Assembly: GCF_018860505.1 (NCBI RefSeq)
Contig: NZ_JAHKPU010000034.1
Span: 1 to 64,000 of the forward strand
Direction of reading: 5' to 3'
DNA from: Pacificibacter marinus
GTDB lineage: Bacteria; Pseudomonadota; Alphaproteobacteria; Rhodobacterales; Rhodobacteraceae
DNA: 64,000 bases
Under the pieces are notes generated by a model. That model was not told the DNA's origin. It ran no database searches and saw nothing but the letters and a program-made list of their open reading frames with translations. The position numbers and the translations under genes were made by a program. Shown piece after piece: positions 1-7,921 of this stretch (position 1 is its first letter; each line of letters begins with the position of its first letter).

Positions 1-59
1 ACGTAAGCGGGACAAGACCAAATTCGTGAACACCGGTTCGATTCCGGTACTCGCCTCCA
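1..59 (+). tRNA. 3' end of a tRNA-like gene (possibly tRNA-Cys), cut by window edge
   Basis: The sequence shows a perfect T-arm: stem ACCGG (32-36), loop TTCGATT (37-43), stem CCGGT (44-48). A seven-base acceptor strand ACTCGCC (49-55), discriminator T56 and encoded CCA (57-59) follow with exact tRNA spacing. A GCC-ending acceptor with U73 is typical of tRNA-Cys. The 31 bases upstream do not give a clean anticodon arm, so it may be a degenerate tRNA, a tRNA with an unusual variable region, or the acceptor domain of tmRNA. The 5' half lies outside the window, so identity cannot be settled. Confidence 0.5.
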
Positions 60-112
60 ATGCAATTAATGGGTTATGAATTTCCCCGTTCATTGAATAT
101 CAGTTTCATATT

Positions 113-166
113 TTGTGCTCGTTTCGCTCAACAGCTGATCCCAAAGCCTTCTTTTTTCTGCAGCCG
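113..166 (+). repeat. left arm of a 53-bp inverted repeat
   Basis: Bases 115-166 match the reverse complement of 732-783 at 47 of 52 positions without gaps (mismatches at 117, 122, 148, 156 and 159). Two further bases match outward (113-114 with 784-785). Similarity stops sharply outside and fades inside (roughly 10 of 14 after a one-base gap). The arms are 565 bp apart. Such long, nearly identical arms are unusual in an intergenic region and suggest duplicated or mobile DNA. Confidence 0.75.
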
Positions 167-731
167 TTTTCGCGCACAGGATCTGGTGCACAATTCCTGC
201 ATACTAATTATCATTTTCTTGGTTTTGTGGCCACTGTAGCTCATTATCTGGTCGTCATCGCATTCGGCCCAAGCCAAGTCTACTACGCCCCTATTTTGGC
301 CTGCAAACGTTCGAGTTTCAAATTCGAAATGCAGGGCAATTGAAGCGTTACGCCAGTTTTGTTATGCGTTAGCTTAAAATTTTCACCACCATAATGCCGT
401 TCACGCAGTCGACGTTTTGGAGGACGCTCAAATTGGGCGGCAAAGTAAACTCATCCCATCCAGTGAGGCGGTTAATTTAATCGGCGCCCCGGATGTCTAT
501 TTCAAGATGGCTGGCGATCCTGCAATAGACATCAAGATCATGGCTTGGATCGAGGACAAACTTTCATCGAACGCGGAATGCCTTTTACCCTACGTATCAA
601 AGATCACTGATCACGTTTTCCCCTCATCATGTTCAAAATCTGGGGCAGCCCCTGCGGCAGGTACTCCGTCGCATCAGGAATAATGGCGATCAAGTGCGCG
701 AGTTTTTCGCTTCAGGTCATGCACGCAAAAC

Positions 732-785
732 CGGCTGCCGAGAAAAGAATGCTTTGGGATCAGCTGTTGAGCGAAGCGAGTACAA
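732..785 (-). repeat. right arm of a 53-bp inverted repeat
   Basis: Partner of 113-166 in opposite orientation, about 90% identical. It contains the self-complementary hexamer CAGCTG in the middle. No target-site duplication was identified beside either arm. Confidence 0.75.
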
Positions 786-881
786 GGCGGGGCATCGAAG
801 CAACTTTGTGACCAAGATCGGATGTGGACCTGTTGCCCTGCAAGCGTGAGCAAGCACGTCAGATTTTTCCAAGTTTATTAC

Positions 882-2024
882 TCATTTATCCAGACTTTTC
901 CGTGCCAAAGCGCTGATAAGATCAGTGCGTGTGACGATCCCTATAAGTTGACCACGCTCCAAGACGGGCACGGCATCAACGGCCCCGTCAGCCATCTGGG
1001 GCAGTAGCGCGGACAAGGGGGTGTCCGCCGTGGCACGCGGTCCGCCAACGCTCATTATGTCTGTTGCCCGCACAGGCATTTCTCGACCTCGGTCAAGAAG
1101 CCGTTTCATCGCCTTGCCAAAACCGCGGTTCAGGCGAAGACTGTCTTCACGCGCCCTGTCGATAAGATGAATTTGAAAGATGACACCAAAAAATCGGCTA
1201 TTGTCCCCGACGACCGGCAGTGCCGTAAATCGGTGACGCCGAAATAAATCAGCGATTTCTGTTAAAGGAGTGTCTGGCGCGACGGCAATCAGATTGCGCG
1301 ACATGATATCAGCGGCAACTGTTGGCCCCGACCTGTTGGCCGCGACCTGCAATTCCGCAGCGCCAATCAATCTCGCTAGATCCTCGACACCAAGGTTAAA
1401 GGATTGCCTGTAACGGTCCAGAATGTCGGTCAGCTCTGCCTCTGACAATCCAAGACGTTCCATTGGCTCAGGGTCTTGTGTGCCATAACTGTTCGGATCA
1501 TCGAATTGGCGAAATGGATAATGTCGCCCCGTCATACGCCCGTAAGCTATGGCAATGAGTACCAATATGGCCGTGCCGATCCCTATTGGCATCAAAGCAA
1601 AATAGAACCCCAGTTCTTGCACCGTGTCAGGGCTCATAGCGACGGTCATGGCGACGGCACCTGCAGGGGGATGCAACGCCCGACACAGTATAATCGCAGC
1701 AATTGCCAACCCCACGGCCAAAGCAATTCGCAGAACGGGGTCTTGTACGATCAAACAGACAGCAACCCCCACCAAGGCGGCGACAACGTTGCCGACGATT
1801 GCCGACCACGGCTGCGCTAAAGGGCTATTCGGAACGGCAAAAAGAAGAACCGAACTCGCCCCGAATGGCGCGACCAGATATAAACCGAGCTTTAAATCAA
1901 CTGTCGGTGCCAGAATAAAAGCTCCGGCCAAAGCAAGCCCGATGAAGGCCCCAAGCCCCGCACGCAACGCCTCGATAGGCGAGCTTTTCGCAATGGCAGG
2001 ACCAAATGAACCAAGATGAAACAC
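882..2024 (-). CDS. HPP family membrane protein with C-terminal CBS domain pair
   Basis: 380 residues from a GTG start with AAAGG seven bases upstream. The N-terminal ~165 residues hold four or five hydrophobic segments and the family's His-Pro-Pro motif (residues 118-120, ALHPPAGAVA). Two CBS domains follow (about 240-285 and 318-372), of the type that binds adenosyl nucleotides to gate transporters or enzymes. HPP proteins sit in the inner membrane; some plant and cyanobacterial members have been linked to nitrite transport, but the function of bacterial HPP-CBS fusions is not established. It stands alone, tail to the geneless stretch and head toward the 3' end of the LysR gene. Confidence 0.85.
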   Translation of the reverse strand: MFHLGSFGPAIAKSSPIEALRAGLGAFIGLALAGAFILAPTVDLKLGLYLVAPFGASSVLLFAVPNSPLAQPWSAIVGNVVAALVGVAVCLIVQDPVLRIALAVGLAIAAIILCRALHPPAGAVAMTVAMSPDTVQELGFYFALMPIGIGTAILVLIAIAYGRMTGRHYPFRQFDDPNSYGTQDPEPMERLGLSEAELTDILDRYRQSFNLGVEDLARLIGAAELQVAANRSGPTVAADIMSRNLIAVAPDTPLTEIADLFRRHRFTALPVVGDNSRFFGVIFQIHLIDRAREDSLRLNRGFGKAMKRLLDRGREMPVRATDIMSVGGPRATADTPLSALLPQMADGAVDAVPVLERGQLIGIVTRTDLISALARKSLDK

Positions 2025-2200
2025 AATAAAACCTTTCAGCGATCGGCAGGCTCTTCTTTTTCAAAACTTAAGCAAATTGGCAATACCTTTACTTAAGGTC
2101 AATCTAATCTGAACATCGCTCGATCGCCCGAGGGCTTTTTTAAAAACAAGTGTGATTGCTGCGATTTTAAAAGATCCGAGGGTGAGACAGGCCTATCATT

Positions 2201-3073
2201 TCATTGGGAAAATGTTTTAAGACACCATGACCATACGGTATCCGACATTGCACGAGGTCGCTGGGATTTTTTTCTCACAAGGTAATAATTCCGCTCCGGC
2301 ACCTCTCCTGCAGGGCCGACATCAATCAATCGCCCAGCCTTTAAATCCGCTTGAACAAACGCGCGGCTGACAATCGCCAAACCTTGCCCTGCCAAAGCGG
2401 CATCAATCGCCAGAGAAATTTGGTTAAATACTGGGCCCAACAATCGATTCTCAATGTCGAAGTATTTTTGCCAATGACCATAGGAATCGTGCAGAAGTGG
2501 CATAGACCGCAGACTGTCCGGCGTCAGAGCGCTTGCCTCATTCTTTAACAGATGCGGACTGCCGACTATGATGAAATCTTGTCGGAACAACAGTTGCGCC
2601 TCATGCTCTGGTGAAAAGGGTGGGCAGGTTTCGCGAACAGAAATGTCAACTTGATCTCGGTCAAAATCCGTAATTGCAACCGTCGCGATTGTGCGAATAT
2701 TTACATCGGGAAGAAGGGCGTTCAAGGATGGCAGGCTCTGGATCAAGAGCCTCGTCGCGAAGGTTGGCGTCACGCTGATAGTCAAACTGTCATCGGCATC
2801 GCTAATCTGATCCGTCGCGTCCAGCAAAATATCGAAGGCGCGTTTAACCTCTGCGTGGTAAGCGGCCCCACGCGATGTCAAGGCAACGCCCCGAGGTAGC
2901 CGTATAAATAGGGCCTGCCCCAGATGGTCTTCTAACAAACGAATCTGCTGCGCCACTGCGCCTTGCGACACGCCAAGGTCTTCTGACGCCGCACGAAAAT
3001 TCAGGCGTCGCCCAGCAGCAGCAAAGGCACGTAGGGCGTTCATCGGTGGAAGTTTTTTTCGGGTGTCGCGCAT
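2201..3073 (-). CDS. LysR-family transcriptional regulator (GcvA-like)
   Basis: 290 residues, the usual LysR length. An N-terminal winged helix-turn-helix (about residues 10-70, with FRAASEDLGVSQGAVAQQI as the recognition segment) is followed by a substrate-binding domain starting near 95. The sequence pattern (PPMNALRAFAAAGRRLNF) is that of the GcvA/AmpR subgroup. It is divergent from the MFS transporter gene at 3207 across 133 bp that contain a direct repeat (3079-3104). By the usual LysR arrangement it probably controls that transporter and itself. The effector is unknown. Confidence 0.88.
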   Translation of the reverse strand: MRDTRKKLPPMNALRAFAAAGRRLNFRAASEDLGVSQGAVAQQIRLLEDHLGQALFIRLPRGVALTSRGAAYHAEVKRAFDILLDATDQISDADDSLTISVTPTFATRLLIQSLPSLNALLPDVNIRTIATVAITDFDRDQVDISVRETCPPFSPEHEAQLLFRQDFIIVGSPHLLKNEASALTPDSLRSMPLLHDSYGHWQKYFDIENRLLGPVFNQISLAIDAALAGQGLAIVSRAFVQADLKAGRLIDVGPAGEVPERNYYLVRKKSQRPRAMSDTVWSWCLKTFSQ

Positions 3074-3078
3074 AATAA

Positions 3079-3104
3079 GCCTATAGATTTTCTACAGCCT
3101 ATAG
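3079..3104. promoter_or_regulatory. direct repeat, candidate LysR operator
   Basis: GCCTATAG occurs twice, at 3079-3086 and 3097-3104, exactly 18 bp apart. It lies just upstream of the LysR start (3073) and about 100 bp upstream of the transporter start. Its position between divergent genes fits a regulator site that also represses its own gene. Assignment to this LysR protein is inference. Confidence 0.4.
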
Positions 3105-3206
3105 CGTTCCGATTTGACGCGAAACCCCCGTAATTATCAGTCATTGATGATGCAGCTCATGACCGCCCGAATATTCGGTGATGTTCCATTATTAAGGATA
3201 AAGACG

Positions 3207-4382
3207 ATGACGCAACGCGCCGCAATTCTACCGACATCTTATTCTGTGATCCTCGCGGTCAGCAGTACGCATCTCATCAATGATTTGATCCAGTTTTTAT
3301 TGCCTGCGCTCTATCCGTTGCTGAAATCAGAATATGCGCTCAGCTATTTCCAACTCGGCTTATTGACGCTGGCACAGCAAATCACGGCCTGCATTTTGCA
3401 GCCTATTCTGGGGCTTTATGGCGATCTACGGCCCAAGCCCTATTCCCTTGCCGTCTCTCTCGCAATCGTCGCAATCGGCATTGTTATGTTAGCGACTGCG
3501 GGGTCGTTCCCAGGGTTATTGCTGGCCTCTACCGTGCTTGGGCTTGGCTCTGCGCTGTTTCACCCAGAAGCATCGCGTGTGTGCCGCATGGCATCTGGCG
3601 GCCGTCTTGGATTTGCCCAATCCAGCTTTCAGGTGGGTGGTAATACAGGCACAGCCCTTGGCCCCTTAGCGGCGGCGCTGATCGTATTGCCCCTTGGCCA
3701 GTTCAGCACAATCTGGTTCGGCCTGCTTGCGGTTTGTGGCATTATGATTCTTTTGTGGGTCGCACGATGGTTTACACAGCACCAGCGCATGATGCAGGCC
3801 GCCGGAGCCCCCGCAACAGGACCAGCCTTGCCGCGCAAACGTCTTATTATTGCTTTCGCGGTGCTTGGGGCGTTGCTGCTCAGCAAATTTGTTTATATCG
3901 AAACCTTTAAGGCCTATTACGTCTTTTTCCTGATAGAAAAATTCGGTCTCGACATTCCCCATGCGCAAGGTCTGCTATTTGTCTTTCTTGCTGCGGTTGC
4001 TTTTGGCACGTTTTTTGGCGGCCCAGTCGGGGATCGCATTGGCCGCAAAAAAGTCATCTGGGGGTCAATTGCCGGAGCCCTACCTTTTGCAGCTGTATTG
4101 CCCTACGCCCCGCTATGGGGTGCCGTCTGCCTTAGCGTTATTGTTGGCTTGGTCTTATCATCAGCCTTCTCAGCCATTGTGGTCTATGCGCAAGAATTGA
4201 TGCCCCAAAAGGTCGGCATGGTTGCTGGTTTCGTCTTTGGTTTTGCATTCGGCATAGGAGCGCTTGGCGCTGCCGCCCTTGGGGCACTGGCAGACCACAT
4301 CGGCATGCAACAGGTTTTTGGCTATTTAGCCATACTTCTCTGTCTTGGGTTTTTGACGATATTTCTACCCGATATTGAATAA
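3207..4382 (+). CDS. MFS transporter, fosmidomycin-resistance (Fsr) family
   Basis: 391 residues when started at ATG 3207, which has AAGGA eight bases upstream (3194-3198). An in-frame start at 3114 would add 31 residues with no ribosome site, so it was not used. About 12 hydrophobic helices are visible. The early segment SSTHLINDLIQFLLPALYPLL and the FHPEASR motif after helix 4 are typical of Fsr-type exporters, inner-membrane proton antiporters for small toxic compounds. The divergent LysR gene is the likely regulator. The actual substrate cannot be deduced; Fsr homologues are often unrelated to fosmidomycin in nature. Confidence 0.85.
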   Translation: MTQRAAILPTSYSVILAVSSTHLINDLIQFLLPALYPLLKSEYALSYFQLGLLTLAQQITACILQPILGLYGDLRPKPYSLAVSLAIVAIGIVMLATAGSFPGLLLASTVLGLGSALFHPEASRVCRMASGGRLGFAQSSFQVGGNTGTALGPLAAALIVLPLGQFSTIWFGLLAVCGIMILLWVARWFTQHQRMMQAAGAPATGPALPRKRLIIAFAVLGALLLSKFVYIETFKAYYVFFLIEKFGLDIPHAQGLLFVFLAAVAFGTFFGGPVGDRIGRKKVIWGSIAGALPFAAVLPYAPLWGAVCLSVIVGLVLSSAFSAIVVYAQELMPQKVGMVAGFVFGFAFGIGALGAAALGALADHIGMQQVFGYLAILLCLGFLTIFLPDIE

Positions 4383-4466
4383 CACTTAAGAGGGCTGATA
4401 CACCTCCCAATCGTGTTCGCTTTCTTGACCCAAAGCTACGCTGTTGCGTGTCGTAAAATCAACAAA

Positions 4467-4502
4467 GCCTCGCGAGCGGTCCGAAGGGGATGCTCGCGAG
4501 GC
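4467..4502 (-). terminator. intrinsic terminator at the end of the catabolic operon
   Basis: A perfect 11-bp stem GCCTCGCGAGC (4467-4477) / GCTCGCGAGGC (4492-4502) with a 14-base loop is followed, on the minus strand, by TTTGTT. It lies six bases past the stop of the last gene of the minus-strand operon (4508) and probably ends its transcript. Confidence 0.7.
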
Positions 4503-4507
4503 TCACG

Positions 4508-5641
4508 TTACTTGTCGCCTTGCCCCAAAAGAGGGGCCGAACGGTCCTCTGATTTGGGGCTACGCGAAAATTTAATTGGCGTGCCAAGCCCTGAAATCCC
4601 GTCTGCCTCGACCTGAAGACCGCGCGCGATAGCTTGCGGGTCGGCCAAGGCTTCGGACACGCGGTTGATCGGCCCAGCGGGCACTTTGGCCTGTTCTAAA
4701 GCGTCAATCAAATCGCTGCGTGTCCGCGTCAATGTTTTCGCGGTGATCACATCCGTCAGCTCAGTTCGGTTCGCCACGCGGTCTGCATTGGTCGCGAACT
4801 TAGGCGAGACAGCCATATCGTTCAGCCCAAGCACATCGCAAAATGACGCGAATTGGCGATCATTGCCGCAGGTCACGATCAGATGGCCATCGCTGGCGGG
4901 AAACACCTGATAGGGCGCAATATTCGGATGAGCGTTGCCAAGGCGTTTTGGCTCGACCCCGCCGATCAAAAAGTTCGATGCCTGATTGGCCAGAACGGAA
5001 ATGCCTGTGTCAAACAACGACAGGTCAACATGCTGTCCTTTGCCTGACCGCTCCCGTTCTGCCAATGCGGCCTGCACACCGATCACACCGTAAAGACCGG
5101 TAAAAATATCGATCCATGCGACACCAACCTTTTGCGGGTCACCATCAGGTTCCCCCGTCAAATCCATGATGCCCGACATACCCTGGATCAAGAAATCATA
5201 ACCGGGCTGCAAAGCACGCGGCCCCGTTTGGCCAAATCCCGTGATAGACGCATAGACCAGACGCGGATTGAGCGCGGACATGCTGGCATAATCAAGTCCA
5301 TATTTATCAAGCCCGCCGACTTTGAAATTCTCAATCAGCACATCTGCCTCTGCTATCAAGGCTTTTAGGTTTTCCAGATCGCCAGCATTTTGAAAATCGC
5401 AAATGACCGATGCCTTGCCGCGATTTGCGCATTGAAAATAGGCCGACACCCGTTCTGTGCCACCATCCGCGCGCGCCCGTTCAATGAACGGAGGCCCCCA
5501 TTGACGGGTATCATCACCGCTTGGGCTTTCGATTTTTATAACCTCAGCCCCCAGATCGGCCAAGGTTTGACCGATCCAAGGGCCCGCCAAAATGCGAGCC
5601 AATTCAACGACCTTAAGGCCTTTTAAAGGTGTCTCATCCAA
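4508..5641 (-). CDS. family III CoA-transferase (CaiB/BaiF), probable glutarate or dicarboxylate CoA-transferase
   Basis: 377 residues, normal for the family. The N-terminal Rossmann-like part ([31 protein letters not shown]) and the catalytic aspartate region ([11 protein letters not shown], Asp178) are intact. Family III enzymes move CoA between carboxylates through an aspartyl-CoA thioester. The gene overlaps glutaryl-CoA dehydrogenase by 8 bp, and in many proteobacteria such a pair converts glutarate to glutaryl-CoA (as the human SUGCT protein does). Glutarate, or a related dicarboxylate made in this operon, is therefore the most likely acceptor. It is the last gene of the operon. Confidence 0.85.
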   Translation of the reverse strand: MDETPLKGLKVVELARILAGPWIGQTLADLGAEVIKIESPSGDDTRQWGPPFIERARADGGTERVSAYFQCANRGKASVICDFQNAGDLENLKALIAEADVLIENFKVGGLDKYGLDYASMSALNPRLVYASITGFGQTGPRALQPGYDFLIQGMSGIMDLTGEPDGDPQKVGVAWIDIFTGLYGVIGVQAALAERERSGKGQHVDLSLFDTGISVLANQASNFLIGGVEPKRLGNAHPNIAPYQVFPASDGHLIVTCGNDRQFASFCDVLGLNDMAVSPKFATNADRVANRTELTDVITAKTLTRTRSDLIDALEQAKVPAGPINRVSEALADPQAIARGLQVEADGISGLGTPIKFSRSPKSEDRSAPLLGQGDK

Positions 5642-6845
5642 AGGCTTGCAACCCCGTTTGTGCGCGTCCCAAGATCAGCGCATGAACGTCATGTGTCCCC
5701 TCGTAGGTGTTCACAGTTTCAAGATTTTGCGCGTGACGGATCACGTGGTATTCGGCCTGAATGCCGTTGCCGCCGTGCATATCACGCGCCAAGCGCGCAA
5801 TGTCTAAGGACTTGCCACAGTTGTTACGCTTGATCATCGAAATCATTTCAGGGGCAAATTTGCCCTCGTCCATCAAACGCCCCACGCGCAGGCTGGCTTG
5901 CAAACCCAGCGCAATTTCGGTTTGCATATCGGCCAGTTTTTTCTGGAACAACTGTGTGGCGGCCAGCGGGCGACCAAACTGAATGCGATCCATGCCGTAT
6001 TGATGCGAGCGGAACCAGCAATCCTCAGCAGCGCCCAAAACGCCCCAGCTGATGCCATAACGTGCGCGGTTCAAACAGCCAAATGGCCCGCTCATGCCTT
6101 CAACATTGGGCAAGATTGCGTCTTCAGACACCTCGACATCCTGCATCACGATTTCGCCTGTGATAGATGTGCGCAGGCTCAACTTGCCTTCGATTTTCGG
6201 CGCGCTCAAACCCGCCATGCCTTTTTCAAGAACAAAGCCGCGCACTTTGCCGCCGTGCGCTTCGGATTTGGCCCAAACGACGAACACATCCGCGATGGGC
6301 GCATTGGAAATCCACGTTTTAGACCCAACCAAACGGTAACCGCCGTCGGTTTTAATCGCACGGGTGCGCATGCCACCTGGATCTGATCCTGCGTCTGGTT
6401 CGGTCAAACCGAAACAGCCGATCCATTCGCCCGCTGCAAGTTTAGGCAAGTATTTTTTCTTTTGCGCCTCAGAGCCATAGGCAAGGATCGGATACATCAC
6501 CAAAGACGATTGCACCGACATCATCGACCGGTAGCCCGAATCCACACGTTCCACTTCGCGCGCAACAAGCCCGTAAGACACATACCCAGCACCAAGCCCG
6601 CCGTATTCTTCGGGGACCGTGACGCCCAAAAGCCCCGCCTCGCCCATGCGTTGGAAAATCTCGGGATCAGTGGCCTCATTCAGATAGGCTTCTGTGACCC
6701 GTGGAGCCATTTCTTCGTCGGCAAAAGCGCGTACAGATTCACTGAACATGCGTTCATCATCGGTAAGCTGATCATCCAGCAAAAACGGGTCTTGCCAATT
6801 GAAAGAAGCACCTTTGTGCGTCGTTGTTTTCGCGATGTCATTCAT
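5634..6845 (-). CDS. gcdH: glutaryl-CoA dehydrogenase
   Basis: 403 residues. This FAD enzyme oxidises and decarboxylates glutaryl-CoA to crotonyl-CoA. Family-specific residues are present: Arg106 in [13 protein letters not shown], which contacts the glutaryl carboxylate, and the catalytic base Glu382 in [15 protein letters not shown]. The [15 protein letters not shown]/substrate loop is intact. Position near the operon end, followed by a CoA-transferase, fits a route that funnels into crotonyl-CoA. The hydratase/dehydrogenase (7918-9999) and thiolase (9996-11195) of the same operon can then take it to acetyl-CoA. Confidence 0.93.
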   Translation of the reverse strand: MNDIAKTTTHKGASFNWQDPFLLDDQLTDDERMFSESVRAFADEEMAPRVTEAYLNEATDPEIFQRMGEAGLLGVTVPEEYGGLGAGYVSYGLVAREVERVDSGYRSMMSVQSSLVMYPILAYGSEAQKKKYLPKLAAGEWIGCFGLTEPDAGSDPGGMRTRAIKTDGGYRLVGSKTWISNAPIADVFVVWAKSEAHGGKVRGFVLEKGMAGLSAPKIEGKLSLRTSITGEIVMQDVEVSEDAILPNVEGMSGPFGCLNRARYGISWGVLGAAEDCWFRSHQYGMDRIQFGRPLAATQLFQKKLADMQTEIALGLQASLRVGRLMDEGKFAPEMISMIKRNNCGKSLDIARLARDMHGGNGIQAEYHVIRHAQNLETVNTYEGTHDVHALILGRAQTGLQAFG

Positions 6846-6895
6846 CGTCTTACTCCGTTCATAAGTAAATGTATCAAGGCGTCATGCCTCGCGCT

Positions 6896-7921
6896 TTACA
6901 GCTTTGTCTCAACAATATTCCATGCAGTTTCTGCCCGCAGACGCGCCAGATGCCCAAGCTTAAGCGCCTTTTCAGAGGCCGCGTTTCCGTCCAACCCGCG
7001 CTTATACACACCTTGGATGATGGCAGCGCTGCGAAACAGTGAAAAGACCACGAAAAACAGGTGGTTGGTCACAGGTGCGCGTCCCGCATATTCGCAGTAA
7101 CGATCCAAGAATTCCTGTTCCGTCGGAATGCCAAGTGCCGCGTGATCCAAGCCTTTCAGGCGTCCTGTTGGCAAAACATCAGCGTGGTACAACGCACAGA
7201 CATAGCCCAGATCCGCCAGCGGGTGACCCAAGGTGCACAGTTCCCAATCGAGCAAGGCTAAAATCTTAGGATCCTCTTCGCCCGCAATCACATTGCCCGG
7301 ACGAAAATCACCATGAACAAGCGCCGCTTCGCCGTCTTCAACAACGTTTTCAGGCAACCATGCCATTAGATTGTCCATCGCCGAAATCGTTTCGGTTTCT
7401 GTGGCCTTGTACTGCTTGGTCCAGCGCGAAATTTGACGTGTCAGAAATCCTTCTGGGCGACCGAAATCAGATAGGCCAACAGCGTTCACATCCACCGCAT
7501 GAAGCGCTGCCAGTGAGCGGATAAAATCATCATAGAACACACAGCGCTGATCTGGCGTCATCCCTGGCAAAGACGGGTCTTGGTAAATCGGACCTTTGAC
7601 CATATCCATCACATAAAACTCTGTGCCGATTACATCGCGGTCCATGCACAACGCCAACATTTTCGGCACAGGCACAGGTGTATCGGCCAGCGCCGCCATC
7701 ACGCGATGTTCGCGATCAACGGCATGGGCAGAGGGCAACAAAGTCCCTGCAGGTTTCTTGCGCAAAACATAGTCTTTGCCCCCTGCGGTAATTTGATAGG
7801 TCGGGTTGCTTTGCCCCGCGGTGAATTGGTTTAGAACCATATCCCCCGAAAACCCTTCAACGTTTTCAGTCAAGTAGCGATGCAACGCCTGTGTGTCGAA
7901 ATCTGTTTGCGGCGAACTCAT
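6896..7921 (-). CDS. ACAD10/11-type acyl-CoA-associated kinase (APH fold, LvaA-like)
   Basis: 341 residues with an aminoglycoside-phosphotransferase fold. Visible motifs: FTAGQSNPTYQI (nucleotide loop), VLRKKPAG (ATP lysines), the catalytic loop HGDFRPGN (His203, Asp205, Asn210) and the metal-binding DWELCTLGHPLADLGY (Asp225). This subfamily equals the kinase half of human ACAD10/ACAD11 and LvaA of the Pseudomonas levulinate pathway, which phosphorylate the 4-hydroxyl of 4-hydroxyacyl-CoAs. It overlaps the hydratase/dehydrogenase gene by 4 bp. Together with the atypical dehydrogenase at 15124 it suggests that a hydroxyacyl-CoA is phosphorylated and rearranged here. No LvaB-like small partner was seen. 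Confidence 0.85.
   Translation of the reverse strand: MSSPQTDFDTQALHRYLTENVEGFSGDMVLNQFTAGQSNPTYQITAGGKDYVLRKKPAGTLLPSAHAVDREHRVMAALADTPVPVPKMLALCMDRDVIGTEFYVMDMVKGPIYQDPSLPGMTPDQRCVFYDDFIRSLAALHAVDVNAVGLSDFGRPEGFLTRQISRWTKQYKATETETISAMDNLMAWLPENVVEDGEAALVHGDFRPGNVIAGEEDPKILALLDWELCTLGHPLADLGYVCALYHADVLPTGRLKGLDHAALGIPTEQEFLDRYCEYAGRAPVTNHLFFVVFSLFRSAAIIQGVYKRGLDGNAASEKALKLGHLARLRAETAWNIVETKL

Larger units (their letters stand above)
60..881. other. stretch without a convincing gene
   Basis: About 820 bp lie between the tRNA-like 3' end and the HPP gene. Open frames here are short (up to 88 codons), have no ribosome binding site or recognisable motif, and overlap each other. The stretch contains the inverted repeat 113-166/732-785 and an AT-rich middle. 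It could be a decayed mobile element next to a tRNA gene, but no transposase or integrase motif was recognised. Confidence 0.4.

Noticed and set aside
1-59. Acceptor piece of a permuted alphaproteobacterial two-piece tmRNA
   Set aside because: In the permuted gene the coding piece should follow shortly after the CCA; nothing downstream pairs with the acceptor strand or encodes a tag, and the T-arm/acceptor spacing fits a tRNA with U73.
417-811. Short open frames in the left geneless stretch
   Set aside because: No ribosome sites, overlapping each other, compositionally unconvincing and without recognisable motifs.
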